From assembly GCF_900106535.1 (NCBI RefSeq), contig NZ_FNOH01000001.1, positions 1,116,001 through 1,180,000 of the forward strand: a stretch of DNA of 64,000 nucleotides. Direction: 5' to 3'. A program made the position numbers and the translations under genes. Source of the DNA: Myxococcus xanthus (GTDB lineage Bacteria > Myxococcota > Myxococcia > Myxococcales > Myxococcaceae). The notes under the pieces are model-generated. The model was not told the DNA's origin, did not search any database, and saw only the letters and a program-made list of their open reading frames with translations. This document shows, piece by piece, positions 44,564-54,569 of the stretch (its first letter is position 1; each line of letters opens with the position of its first letter).

Positions 44564-45360
44564 GGCAGGGTTCCCAGGCGGGGTGTGACTTGGAGCGGGG
44601 CCTGCTTTGGCTTCAGGGCCCGTTGGTACATCGCATCCTGTTGCTGGCCCTCGTGGGGATGTCCTTTGGGGTATCGAGGCCAGTTCGACGGGCGGTTGGG
44701 CGTCACGCAGGGAAACTTGAAGTCGTAGATGGCCAGGACCTGCATCTCCGACCCGGTATGGATGACGACGTCCGGGACAAGCGTTCCCTTCAATTCACTG
44801 CCCCGCCCATGTCTCAGCAGTGCGCGCACGTCCTCTTCCCGCATGGGTTCCCATCTGCCTGAGTCCGGGTTGTAGCGATAGCGTGGTTCGAGGCGATAAC
44901 CTCCTGGACGGAGTTCGCTCAGCCATTTGTGTGCGCACGGGAGTGCGACTTTGTGCATCTCGGTGCCCAGTTGCATCGCGAGCGTAACGGGGCGCCCCTG
45001 CGCGTCCACCGTGACCTCCGAGCGGCATTCTTCCGGAGTCGGGCTCCTGCCGTTGAACAACGCAATGAGCACGGTCGAACGCGCGTCGTCGACGCAGGCT
45101 TCCAGGGCCTCTTCAATGGCATCCCGCTCCTCCGCCTTCAGCAGTCGCAGCGCCGCGTCGCCCGCGGTTCCAATGGAGGCCGCCACCCGCAGGGCCCGGG
45201 TGCCAGGGAGGACGGCCTCCTCGCCCGCCATTCGCGCGCACACCGCCGGATTCTGCCGGCACGCGCTGGTCGCTGAGTCGAAGCCGTAGCGCTCCGGGCG
45301 CGCCGCGCAACCGGCGACCAGGCCACTGACCACCAGCGTCATCCACGTACGTCGCGGCAT
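44560..45360 (-). CDS. Putative lipoprotein toxin with PD-(D/E)XK nuclease-like C-terminus
   Basis: The 266-residue product has a lipoprotein signal (MPRRTWMTLVVSGLVAGC, Cys18), then an N-terminal region with Cys pairs (SACRQNPAVC, CVDD...ECRS). Its C-terminal domain contains TLVPDVVIH (Asp197) and VLAIYDFKFPC (Asp213, Lys215), which fits a PD-(D/E)XK/VRR-NUC-like nuclease core. It is followed by WPRYPKGHPHEGQQQDAMY, typical of this toxin group in my memory. GGAGG lies four bases from the ATG. It overlaps the DUF3396 immunity gene by four bases. As with Sit toxins, a lipid-anchored nuclease could be passed by outer-membrane exchange; that is inference. Confidence 0.72.
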   Translation of the reverse strand: MPRRTWMTLVVSGLVAGCAARPERYGFDSATSACRQNPAVCARMAGEEAVLPGTRALRVAASIGTAGDAALRLLKAEERDAIEEALEACVDDARSTVLIALFNGRSPTPEECRSEVTVDAQGRPVTLAMQLGTEMHKVALPCAHKWLSELRPGGYRLEPRYRYNPDSGRWEPMREEDVRALLRHGRGSELKGTLVPDVVIHTGSEMQVLAIYDFKFPCVTPNRPSNWPRYPKGHPHEGQQQDAMYQRALKPKQAPLQVTPRLGTLP

Positions 45361-45408
45361 GTCCCCTCCCATGCAGGGCCATGGAGGCCACGCACACACG
45401 GGGATACG

Positions 45409-46542
45409 CTACCGCTTCCGCCGCCGGCCCATGAAGCTGGCGAAGCGCTCCGCGAGGCGGGCGACGGCCAGCCCCACGATGTCCAGCAGCCACTGCTGGA
45501 GTCCGGAGCGCGCGCAGTCCTCCAGGTACACCCGCCGCGAGCCGCGCAGGTGCTTGTCGAGCCACCGCTGCGCCTGCGCCGCCACGCCGGGTTCCTCCAC
45601 CTCCACCAGCGTCTCCAGGTTCACCAGCGACAGCGGGTCCAGATTGAAGCTCCCCACCAGCAGCTTCTTTCCGTCCACCAGCGCCGCCTTCGCGTGCAGC
45701 GTGGAGTCGGTCCACTCGTGGATGCTCACCCCGGCGCGCAGGAAGTCGCGGTACAGCCGCATGGTCGCAGCGCGCGCGAACACCACGTCGCTGCGCCCGG
45801 CCAGCATCAGCCGCACCGTCACGCCTCGCCGCGAGGCGCGCTTGAGCGCCCGCATGAAGCCCTTGTCCGGCAGGAAGTACGCGTGCGCCAGCACCACCTC
45901 GTGCTCCGCGCCGTCAATCGCCTGGAGGTACCGCTTGCGCAGCCGGTGCCCACCCGCGAAGCCGGACAGGAACAGCTTCACCGCGCCCGACTCCAGCGCG
46001 GAGGCCCCCGCGTGCAGCGTGGCCCCCAGCTGCCGGCAGATGTCACCTCGCAGCTCCAGCGCCAGGTCGGCCCAGCCGGGCTGGTCCCCATTCGCCGCGT
46101 ACGCGTCCCCGATGTTGATGCCTCCCAGGAACGCCACCGAGTCATCGACGAGGAGAATCTTCCGGTGGTTGCGCCAGGAGCGGCCGGTGCACAGGGAGGT
46201 GAGCGGGTTGTACACGCGCACCTTCGCCCCTGCGGCCTCCAGCGTCTGCTTGAGGTGCCGGCTGGCGCCAATGCTGCCCCAGCCGTCCACCACCACCTTC
46301 ACCGCGACGCCCCGGTGCGCCGCGGCCACCAGCGCTTCGAGGAACCTCGCGCCAATGCCATCCCGCTCGAAGGTGTAGACCTCCAGGTGCACCCGCACCT
46401 GCGCGGTGGCAATGGCCTCCAGCATCCGCGGGTACGCCTCCGTCCCGCCGTCGAGCAGGGTGACGCGCTCCTCACGGACCTCGTTGAGGGGAAGGCGGAG
46501 ACCAGGAGCGGTCACCGGCGGCAGTGAGGCTTCGGCGCGCAT
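45409..46542 (-). CDS. Phospholipase D family cardiolipin synthase (ClsB-like)
   Basis: The 377-residue protein has two HKD motifs: NHRKILLVDD (HxKxxxxD) with GGINIGD, and LHAKAALVDGKKLLVGSFNLD. It has no N-terminal membrane helices, which fits ClsB-type enzymes that join phospholipids to cardiolipin; a general phosphatidyltransferase role is possible. GGAAGG lies five bases upstream of the ATG. The C-terminus is amphipathic and very basic (MGRRRKR), likely membrane-associated. It lies upstream of the toxin gene on the same strand, 48 bases away, without a clear functional link. Confidence 0.87.
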   Translation of the reverse strand: MRAEASLPPVTAPGLRLPLNEVREERVTLLDGGTEAYPRMLEAIATAQVRVHLEVYTFERDGIGARFLEALVAAAHRGVAVKVVVDGWGSIGASRHLKQTLEAAGAKVRVYNPLTSLCTGRSWRNHRKILLVDDSVAFLGGINIGDAYAANGDQPGWADLALELRGDICRQLGATLHAGASALESGAVKLFLSGFAGGHRLRKRYLQAIDGAEHEVVLAHAYFLPDKGFMRALKRASRRGVTVRLMLAGRSDVVFARAATMRLYRDFLRAGVSIHEWTDSTLHAKAALVDGKKLLVGSFNLDPLSLVNLETLVEVEEPGVAAQAQRWLDKHLRGSRRVYLEDCARSGLQQWLLDIVGLAVARLAERFASFMGRRRKR

Positions 46543-46622
46543 GAGCGCCTTCCACCCTACCGCTCCAAGCGTCTCGACGGGACAGCCTCACCGTGACATG
46601 GGAGCCGTCCCGCCACGAGCCG

Positions 46623-46826
46623 TCATCGCCCGTCGTGCTTCCGCGCGCCCTTGCCCTTGCCCTTGTGCTTGCACTCAGTGCCGTCCCAGTACTGGCTCGG
46701 GTGGCAGTGCTTGCTGCTCCGCTTGGACTTCTTCGACTTGGGCGGACGCGAGTCGTAGTGGTGATGGTGGAAGCAGCCACTGAAGGTGAAGAGCGCGAGA
46801 ACGGGGAGGAGGAGACGGGCTTTCAT
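46623..46826 (-). CDS. Tiny His/Lys-rich lipoprotein
   Basis: The 67-residue product has a lipoprotein signal (MKARLLLPVLALFTFSGC). The lipidated Cys is followed at once by FHHHHYD, then a very basic Ser/Lys stretch (PKSKKSKRSSKHCHPSQYWD) and a basic tail (KHKGKGKGARKHDGR). The mature form of about 50 residues has two Cys and at least seven His. Metal binding or binding to acidic surface polymers is possible. No strong ribosome-binding site; an in-frame ATG at 46844 is an alternative start. Confidence 0.6.
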   Translation of the reverse strand: MKARLLLPVLALFTFSGCFHHHHYDSRPPKSKKSKRSSKHCHPSQYWDGTECKHKGKGKGARKHDGR

Positions 46827-46924
46827 CGTGCGGGGCCAGGACATGAATGCTCGGACCCGGCCCGGAGGCGCGCGGCCACATCCTCCCATCGACGCTGTGC
46901 GCTTGCTTCGATAGCCTGCGCGCC

Positions 46925-48016
<1,092 letters not shown>

Positions 48017-48030
48017 GGCCGGCGGGTGGC

Positions 48031-48399
48031 TCAGGCCTGCTGCTTGGACTTGTCGTGCGTGACGGTGACGATGGTTCCGATGCCGCCGCGCACGAAGAAG
48101 TCGCCCACCACGGTGAGCTTGCGCGGCTGGATGGCCTTGATGATGTCGTCCGCGATGGTGTTGGTGACCTTCTCGTGGAAGGCCCCCTCATTGCGGTACG
48201 CCCACATGTAGAGCTTGAGGCTCTTGAGCTCGATGCAGCTCTGGTCCGGCACGTAGGTGATTTTGAAACGTGCGAAGTCCGGCTGACCGGTGAGCGGGCA
48301 GAGACAGGTGAACTCCGGGACGTCGAACACGATTTCGTAGTCGCGATCGGCGGCGGGGTTGGGGAAGGTCTGAAGTTCCTTGGACGGCTGCGAGGGCAT
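48031..48399 (-). CDS. queF: NADPH-dependent 7-cyano-7-deazaguanine reductase QueF
   Basis: The 122-residue single-domain QueF (type I) reduces preQ0 to preQ1 in queuosine synthesis. It has the catalytic Cys in [14 protein letters not shown], the signature [20 protein letters not shown] (substrate-binding Glu and conserved KSLK) and [11 protein letters not shown]. The gene is convergent with the kinase gene, 14 bases apart. The window also has a divergent QueA-like gene, the next enzyme in the pathway. Confidence 0.95.
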   Translation of the reverse strand: MPSQPSKELQTFPNPAADRDYEIVFDVPEFTCLCPLTGQPDFARFKITYVPDQSCIELKSLKLYMWAYRNEGAFHEKVTNTIADDIIKAIQPRKLTVVGDFFVRGGIGTIVTVTHDKSKQQA

Positions 48400-48561
48400 G
48401 GCGCTGTCGTCTACCACACCAACGCCGCGTGTCATCCCTCCCTTCGATGTCCGCCTGCCAACGCGCCCGGCGTCCAGCAGGGGGGAATCCTGGGGGGGGG
48501 CCGGTTGCCGCTCGGGCGGAGGCCCATAATCAAGGGGAGCCTCTTCCCCCTGCCCGAGCAC

Positions 48562-50460
48562 ATGCCGCTTCCCTCCGACGTCGAAGATGCATTCTCGTGC
48601 CTGCCGCTGGCGCTGGTTCGCGTCGGTCCGGACCTGCGCGTGCAGTGGTGCGAGGAAGGATTCGCCCACAAGACGGGCGTGGCGCTGCACGCCGGTGGCG
48701 ACCTGCGGGACGCCCTGGAGCGCACCCGGAGTCTGGACGCCCTGGAGCGCGCCATCCGGGACGGTGCGTCCCATACCGGCCACGTCATCACCCGCGCGCT
48801 GCGTCAGGTCCGGGTGCAGGTGAAGCCCGCCTCGGCGGGCGAGGCAGCGGGCGTCTGGTTGGTGGTGGAGCCCTCGGGCGTGGACGACGAGGGGGCCTTC
48901 TCCCAGGCGGTGCAGGAGATTGCCCGTTCGGTGGGGGAGACGCTGGAGGTGGACAGCGTCTGCGCCGCCGCCGTGGTGGCCCTGGTCCGCTGCGCGCACG
49001 TGCGCCGCGCCGAGGTCTTTCTCTGCGAAGAGGAGGGCGGGAGCCTGCGCCGGGTGGCGGTGTCGGACCTGGCCGGCTCGGAGTCCCCCGAGGCGACCTT
49101 CGACTCCCAGTCGGACCCGTTCCGGCAGGCGCTGGCGCTGCGTCAGGCGCAGTTGGGCATCCAGCGGGGCTATGGGGATTCCATGGGCTCCATTTTCGCC
49201 GCTGTGCCGCTGTGCGCGCCGCGCCGGACGGTGGGCCTGCTGCTGCTCTACAAGGAACAGGGCACGTCCTTCTCTGTGCGGGAGCTGGACTTGTGGAGCG
49301 CCGCGGCGAACCAGTTGGCGGTGGCTGTGGAGAACGCGCGCCTGCTGCGCGAGGCCAAGGCGGCGCTCCAGGTGCGCGAGGAGTTCATCTCCATCGCCAG
49401 CCACGAGCTGAAGACGCCGCTCACGCCGCTGAAGCTGGGCCTCTTCACCATGGAGCGGCGCCTGTCGTCGGGCCAGCCGGTGGACCTGGCCACGGTGCTC
49501 AAGTCCAAGCGGCAGGTGGATCGGCTGGTGGGGCTGGTGGATGACCTGCTGGACGCGTCGCGCCTGGACGCGGGGAGGCTGGCACTGGACCTGGCGCCGC
49601 TGGAGGTGGGGCAACTGGTGGCGGAGGTGGTGGACCACTTCCGCGCGGCCTTCGAGCGGCCCTTCGCCGTGGAAGTGCCCCGTGAGCGCGTCTGGGTGCG
49701 CGGGGACAGGGACAGGCTGGAGCAGGTGCTGGTGAACCTGCTGGAGAACGCGCACAAGTACAGCGCGCCGGAAGAGCCCATCGTCGTGACGGTGGAGCGC
49801 TCCCAGGGCGAGGCGCGCATCCACGTCCAGGACCACGGCATCGGCATCCCGGGCGCGGACCAGTCGCAGGTGTTCCAGCGCTTCTATCGGGCGCGCAACG
49901 TGTCGCACCGCCACTTCGGCGGACTGGGGCTGGGCCTCTTCATCAGCCACTCCATCGCCCGGCTTCACGGCGGCGCGCTGTCGATGCGCAGCGCGGAAGG
50001 GAAGGGCAGCACCTTCTCGCTGAGCCTGCCTCGCATGGCGCCGCACGACGTGAGGCGGCTGCCCCACCGGCTGTTGCTGCTGGACGAGGACCAGACCCAG
50101 GAGGCCGCGGCGGAGCAGGTGCTGCTCTCCGAGGGCTTCGAGGTGCTGACGGCGCGCGACGGCGCCGAGGCGCTGCGGCGAGCCACGCACCTGCCGGTGG
50201 ACCTCATCGTCCTGTCCACCAGCGCCACGCAGGGACAGACGAGCGTCTTCCTGGAGACCTTCGCCACGCTGCCGCGCGCGCGGCCGGTGCCCATCCTGCT
50301 GGCTGGGGATGAGCGCCCCTGGTGGGCGCATGAGGGCACGTCGTTGTGTACGCGCCCCTACAGGCCCGAGGACCTGGTGACCCGGGTGCGCAACGCGCTC
50401 TCCGTGGAGCGGCGGTCCACGGCCGAGGCGCCGCTGGACCTGCTCAGCTCCCGGACGTGA
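48562..50460 (+). CDS. Hybrid histidine kinase: PAS-like, GAF, HisKA, HATPase, pseudo-receiver
   Basis: The 632-residue cytoplasmic protein has a PAS-like N-terminus (10-110) and a GAF domain (about 115-265). HisKA has His281 in [13 protein letters not shown]. The ATPase domain is intact ([30 protein letters not shown]). The C-terminal receiver-like domain (about 503-612) keeps the fold ([33 protein letters not shown]), but the phosphoacceptor Asp is Ser552 and the conserved Lys is Arg598 (CTRPY). It should phosphorylate a separate partner, with the pseudo-receiver as regulator or docking site. The 162 bases upstream carry a G9 tract. The 3' end overlaps the convergent deacetylase gene by 17 bases. 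Confidence 0.87.
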   Translation: MPLPSDVEDAFSCLPLALVRVGPDLRVQWCEEGFAHKTGVALHAGGDLRDALERTRSLDALERAIRDGASHTGHVITRALRQVRVQVKPASAGEAAGVWLVVEPSGVDDEGAFSQAVQEIARSVGETLEVDSVCAAAVVALVRCAHVRRAEVFLCEEEGGSLRRVAVSDLAGSESPEATFDSQSDPFRQALALRQAQLGIQRGYGDSMGSIFAAVPLCAPRRTVGLLLLYKEQGTSFSVRELDLWSAAANQLAVAVENARLLREAKAALQVREEFISIASHELKTPLTPLKLGLFTMERRLSSGQPVDLATVLKSKRQVDRLVGLVDDLLDASRLDAGRLALDLAPLEVGQLVAEVVDHFRAAFERPFAVEVPRERVWVRGDRDRLEQVLVNLLENAHKYSAPEEPIVVTVERSQGEARIHVQDHGIGIPGADQSQVFQRFYRARNVSHRHFGGLGLGLFISHSIARLHGGALSMRSAEGKGSTFSLSLPRMAPHDVRRLPHRLLLLDEDQTQEAAAEQVLLSEGFEVLTARDGAEALRRATHLPVDLIVLSTSATQGQTSVFLETFATLPRARPVPILLAGDERPWWAHEGTSLCTRPYRPEDLVTRVRNALSVERRSTAEAPLDLLSSRT

Positions 50461-51193
50461 GCACGCGGAAGTCCACCGGGACGATTCCCGCCCGGGCCAG
50501 GACCTCGCGCGCCTGGGGGTGGAGGAAGGTCTCCAGTTCGACCTCTCGCTGGGCCGCGTAGCCGCTCTTCAGCGTCTCCGGCCGGTAGCCCGGGTGGCAC
50601 ATCAGCTCGATGACGCCGTCCTGGGGCAGGGCGGCGAGCTCCGAGGCGAAGCGCTCCAGCGTCCAATACGCCTCCGCGCCCGCATCCCCGACGAAGTGCG
50701 CGTTGGTGGCGACGCCCTGGGCCCGCAGCGTGCGCCGCATCTCCGCGTTGATGGAGCGCACCGGGACTCCCACGCTTCGCGCCGCCCGGGCCAGGCCCTC
50801 CAGGACCCCCGCGTGCAGGTGCAGGTGCTTGTGCACGTCCACATGCGTGGCCGGCAGGCCCAGCAGGCCCGCGAGCCGTGCGAGCTGGGCGAAGGACTCC
50901 GCCTCCACCGCGTCCGCCGGCAGGCTGCCCGCGCGCGCCTCCACGAAGCCGCCGTCCTCGCCGAGCAACTCGCGCGGGAAGCCGCTCCACACGGGCGCGC
51001 CCCGGGCGAGGTTGAGGTGCAGGCCGATGGAGAGGCCCCGGGCTTCGCGCGCGGCGGCCTCGGAGAAGGGCGTGTTCACCATGAAGGTGGCCGACGAGAC
51101 GACGCCCTCGCGCATGGAGCGGAGGATGCCGCGCGTGACGGCCGGGTCGTAGCCCAGGTCGTCGGCGTTGATGATGAGGGCGCGTGACGGCAT
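50444..51193 (-). CDS. ChbG/YdjC-family carbohydrate deacetylase
   Basis: The 249-residue enzyme has the YdjC-family metal site: [16 protein letters not shown] (two Asp), [14 protein letters not shown], and [16 protein letters not shown], with [10 protein letters not shown] near the C-terminus. The family removes acetyl groups from amino sugars such as chito-oligosaccharides. AGGAG lies upstream of the ATG. It follows the esterase gene by 24 bases on the same strand, so both may act in polymer or cell-wall fragment breakdown; the substrate is not fixed by sequence alone. Confidence 0.88.
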   Translation of the reverse strand: MPSRALIINADDLGYDPAVTRGILRSMREGVVSSATFMVNTPFSEAAAREARGLSIGLHLNLARGAPVWSGFPRELLGEDGGFVEARAGSLPADAVEAESFAQLARLAGLLGLPATHVDVHKHLHLHAGVLEGLARAARSVGVPVRSINAEMRRTLRAQGVATNAHFVGDAGAEAYWTLERFASELAALPQDGVIELMCHPGYRPETLKSGYAAQREVELETFLHPQAREVLARAGIVPVDFRVLTSGS

Positions 51194-51217
51194 GGCGGGG
51201 TTCTCCTCGCGGTGGGC

Positions 51218-52240
51218 TCAGGGCCGGGGGCGTGCCTGGAAGAACTTCCACGCTTCCCGCGTGGCGTCCAGGTGGGGTGTGCCGCCGTGATTGAAGTCCG
51301 TGAAGCCGGGCCAGGTGTGCTGGCCGCCCTGCACCGTGCACAGGGACGCGGTGGCGGACTCCGGGCTGCACCCGGTGGCGGCGGTGCAGGTGCTGTCGCC
51401 CTGCTGGTACGTCTCCACGGTGGGACCCGTACAGCCGTTGCGCTCGGCCCAGCGGCGCACGGACTCCTCGGCGGACGGGTAGGCGCCGCCGAAGATGCCC
51501 AGGTTGTTGCCACCCTGGTAGCGGATGACCGGGTCGGCGGTGCCGTGCATGTGCAGCACCGGCACGGGGCGCGACGGGTTGCAGGGCGTGGCGCCCTCCA
51601 TGCCCGCCACGGGGGCGATGGCGGCGAAGCGGCTCGCGCGCCGGCAGGCCAGTTGGTACGAGAAGAAGCCACCGTTGGACAAGCCCGTGGCGAAGGTCCG
51701 GCGCGTGTCCACGCACACGCGCGTGTCCAGGTCCGCCAGCAACGTGTCCACGAAGCCCACGTCATCGACCTTGGCCGTCCAGGCGGGGCCGCAGCACGCG
51801 CCCGCGTTCCACCCCCGGTAGGGGCCGTCAGTCCCCTGGTGATTGATTTCGGAGGTGCTGAGGCCCCGGGGATACACGGCGAGGAAGCCCTCTGTGTCGG
51901 CCAGCGTGGACAGGCGCGTCAGCCCCTCCATCTCCACCTCGTTGGAGCCGAGTCCATGGAAGGCCACCACGGCAGCGGTGGGCCGGGTGGCGTCGTAGCC
52001 CGGGGGGACGTGGACGCGGTAGTTGCGGGTGCGCCCGTCGTGCTCCACCGTCCAGTCGTAGGTGCCGGGCCCTACCGTGAGGCCGGTGCAGGCCGTGCGC
52101 TCCGGCACCGTGGGTTCCTCAACCGTGGGAGGGACGATGCCGGCATCCCCCGTGGGCCGACGGGAAGTGTCCGAGGACGAGCACGCCGTGGCACCAGCGA
52201 GCAGGACTCCGAGGGCGAGGCGAGTTCTGCGAAAACGCAT
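51218..52240 (-). CDS. Secreted esterase/PHB depolymerase-like (LpqC family) lipoprotein
   Basis: The 340-residue product has a lipoprotein-type signal (MRFRRTRLALGVLLAGATAC). The alpha/beta hydrolase has the oxyanion motif VVAFHGLGSN, the nucleophile in FATGLSNGGFFSY, the acid in HMHGTADPVIRY and the His in VQGGQHTWPGF. CCGPAW and paired Cys fit the PHB depolymerase/feruloyl esterase (LpqC) group. It probably hydrolyses extracellular polyesters or feruloylated polysaccharides. GAGG lies close to the ATG. Confidence 0.85.
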   Translation of the reverse strand: MRFRRTRLALGVLLAGATACSSSDTSRRPTGDAGIVPPTVEEPTVPERTACTGLTVGPGTYDWTVEHDGRTRNYRVHVPPGYDATRPTAAVVAFHGLGSNEVEMEGLTRLSTLADTEGFLAVYPRGLSTSEINHQGTDGPYRGWNAGACCGPAWTAKVDDVGFVDTLLADLDTRVCVDTRRTFATGLSNGGFFSYQLACRRASRFAAIAPVAGMEGATPCNPSRPVPVLHMHGTADPVIRYQGGNNLGIFGGAYPSAEESVRRWAERNGCTGPTVETYQQGDSTCTAATGCSPESATASLCTVQGGQHTWPGFTDFNHGGTPHLDATREAWKFFQARPRP

Positions 52241-52287
52241 GGCCTCGAAGTTAATGGGCCGGAGCCGTGACGCACGAAGTGTCGGCG

Positions 52288-54390
52288 TCATTTCACCGCG
52301 ACGCACTCCGCGGCCAGGGCCTCCGCGCGCGTCGGGAAGCGCTCGGACAAGGCGCGCTTCACCTCGGTGACCCCCGCCGTGTTGCCGGTGTGGGCGTGGA
52401 GCTGGCAACGGGAGGCCAGCGCTCGTGGGTCCTCGGGAGAGAGCCGGTCCGCTTCGACGTAGGCACGCTCGGCGCCCGCGGTGTCGCCTTGCCGGAAGAG
52501 CACGGCCCCCAGGTAGTAGTGCGCCACGGCGAGCTTGGGCGCCTTCCGAATCGCGCGCTTGAGCAGGGTGGCGGCCTCGTCCACGCGCTGCTGTCGGAAG
52601 CGCACGAAGCCCAGCTCGGCGAGGCTCGCGGCGTCATCGTGGGAGCGTGTCCACGCGGAGAGCACGCTGGCGGCCTCATCCAGCCGGCCACTCTGCGAGA
52701 GCAGCAGGCCGTAGCGGGGCGTCACCTCCGAGGAGCCGGGCTTCCGGGCGTGGACCGTGGCCAGCGCGGCCAGCGCGCCCGGGATGTCCCCCTGACGCTC
52801 GCGCAGCTCGGCCAGCGCCAGCGGTGGGCGGAGGTCCTTGGGGGCCAGCGCGGTGGCCTCCTCGAGGGCGCGCTCGGCTCGCTTGCCCAGTCGCAACTCC
52901 GTGGCGGCGCGCGCGGCGATGAGGTGCGCTTCGATGTCCTTGGGAAAGCGCGCGACGAAGCCATCCGCCAGGGCCAGGGCCTGCGCGTGCGCGCCGGCTT
53001 CCAGCAGCAGCGCGCCCGCCCGGCTCAGCTCCTCCGCGCTTGCTCGGTCATCCGACGCCAGTCCCTCCAGGGCAGCCGCCTTCGCATCCGCCGTGGAGGC
53101 GGACTCCGCCCGGGCCAGGCGTTCGGCGGGGGGCGCTGCGGGACGCGTGAGGAACCACGTCGCGCCCGCGCCCACTGCACCCAGCGCGAGCACGCCCGCG
53201 ATGAGCGGGACCATGCGCGAGCGTCGCCTGCTCGGGGCGTGCTCATCCTGGGCGGTGGAGGCGGCCGTGCCCGTGGGTGCCTTCCGCGTGGCGCCCGCCA
53301 CCGTCGCCGCGTCGGGGTTCGTGGTCCGGGAGACCTGGGGCCACGCGGTGGGCGCGTCGACCACGCCCAGGATGGGCCGGGTGTGGGGCGCCGGCGTACT
53401 TCCATGGGACGGGTCCGCGAGCCGCGCGCGCCGCAGGGCCAGTCGCTTGGGGTCGCGGTCCGGAGGGAAGAGCGAATCCACGTAGGCGGCCAACTGCTCA
53501 GGCGTGGCCATCTCCGCTGCGCCACCAATCGACTCGATGGCGGCGATGAAGTCTTCCAGGCTGTCGAAGCGCGCGGCCGGCTCTCGGGCCAGCGCGGTGA
53601 GGCACACCAGCTCCAGCGCGGTGGGTACGGACGGGTCGAAGGCAGTGGGCGGCTTGGGGCGTCCCTCCGCGATGCGGCCCAGCACCTCGTCGGCGGACAG
53701 TCCGGTGAAGGGCCGGCGGCCACAGAGCTGCTCGTAGAGCATGACGCCCGCGGCGAACAGGTCGGCGCGGTGGTCCACCGGCTTGCCGGCAATCATCTCC
53801 GGCGACATGTAGAAGAACTTGCCCTTGAGGATGCCGGGCTCCGTGCCCGAGCCCAGCGCGTCCGCCTTGGCGATGCCGAAGTCGATGACCTTCACCGCGC
53901 CATTCACACCCACGTGGATGTTGTCGGGCGTGAAGTCGCGGTGGACGATGCGCAGCGGCCGGCCCGCTTCATCCACGGCGCGGTGCGCCGCGTCCAGGCC
54001 CCGGCAGGCCTCCACCAGCACGCGCAGGGTGATGCCCAGCGGCACGCGGTGTCCGTGCTCGGCGGCCTCCTGACGCAGCTCGGCGAACGAACGTCCCTCC
54101 AGCAACTCCATGGCGATGAAGGGCTCGGTGCCCTCCATGCCCAGCTCGATGATGGTGACGACGTTGGGGTGTCGCACCTGCGCGGTGATGCGGGCCTCGT
54201 TGAGGAACATCTGCACCACGCGCCGGTCCGAGGCGAGGTGCGGCATCAACCGCTTCACCGCGACCGAGGGCCCACGGCTGCCGTCGTCCTCGATGCGGCG
54301 GCCCAGGTACACCTCCGCCATGCCGCCTGTCGCGATTCGCGCGGACAGTCGGTAGCGACCCACCTGATAGGGGTTCTGCTCCGGCTCCAA
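52288..54390 (-). CDS. Ser/Thr protein kinase with TPR-containing C-terminal region
   Basis: The 700-residue protein starts at TTG. Its kinase domain (about 12-275) has ATGGMAEVYLG, VAVKRL, IVHRDFTPDNIHV, VIDFGIAKA and LKGKFFYMSPEMI. The catalytic loop has Thr in place of the Lys of HRDLKPxN, while Asp and Asn remain; activity is likely but may be altered. A linker with a proline-rich region and one membrane helix (RMVPLIAGVLALGAVGAGAT, about 392-415) leads to about eight TPR-like helical pairs (KDLRPPLALAELRERQGDIP, KLAVAHYYLGAVLFRQGDTA), probably outside the cytoplasm. It is likely a signalling kinase with protein-protein sensing. Confidence 0.87.
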   Translation of the reverse strand: MEPEQNPYQVGRYRLSARIATGGMAEVYLGRRIEDDGSRGPSVAVKRLMPHLASDRRVVQMFLNEARITAQVRHPNVVTIIELGMEGTEPFIAMELLEGRSFAELRQEAAEHGHRVPLGITLRVLVEACRGLDAAHRAVDEAGRPLRIVHRDFTPDNIHVGVNGAVKVIDFGIAKADALGSGTEPGILKGKFFYMSPEMIAGKPVDHRADLFAAGVMLYEQLCGRRPFTGLSADEVLGRIAEGRPKPPTAFDPSVPTALELVCLTALAREPAARFDSLEDFIAAIESIGGAAEMATPEQLAAYVDSLFPPDRDPKRLALRRARLADPSHGSTPAPHTRPILGVVDAPTAWPQVSRTTNPDAATVAGATRKAPTGTAASTAQDEHAPSRRRSRMVPLIAGVLALGAVGAGATWFLTRPAAPPAERLARAESASTADAKAAALEGLASDDRASAEELSRAGALLLEAGAHAQALALADGFVARFPKDIEAHLIAARAATELRLGKRAERALEEATALAPKDLRPPLALAELRERQGDIPGALAALATVHARKPGSSEVTPRYGLLLSQSGRLDEAASVLSAWTRSHDDAASLAELGFVRFRQQRVDEAATLLKRAIRKAPKLAVAHYYLGAVLFRQGDTAGAERAYVEADRLSPEDPRALASRCQLHAHTGNTAGVTEVKRALSERFPTRAEALAAECVAVK

Positions 54391-54569
54391 AGTGCGCGCA
54401 GTCTACGTGTAGGCGCCCGTCCGCGCACAGTGTTGTAGCCATTACGGCGGGTGGGGGTCCTCTACCTCCCCGCTCGCGCGAGGGAGCGAGAATGTTAACG
54501 TCCGTCCTGTCTCATGGGCCTGGCGGGAGGTGGCCCAGACACACGCACGCGCTGCGGCCGGAGGGATGG

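Noticed and set aside
48031-50331. Long reverse open frame opposite the hybrid kinase, reading into queF
   Set aside because: Only the last 122 codons (queF) are real; the rest is antisense to an intact kinase.
54492-54569. Upstream ATG start for the amidohydrolase with a good ribosome-binding site
   Set aside because: The 26 extra codons include TTA, AGA, AGG and other codons rare in this genome, and they extend beyond the family N-terminus; TTG 54570 also has GGAGG.
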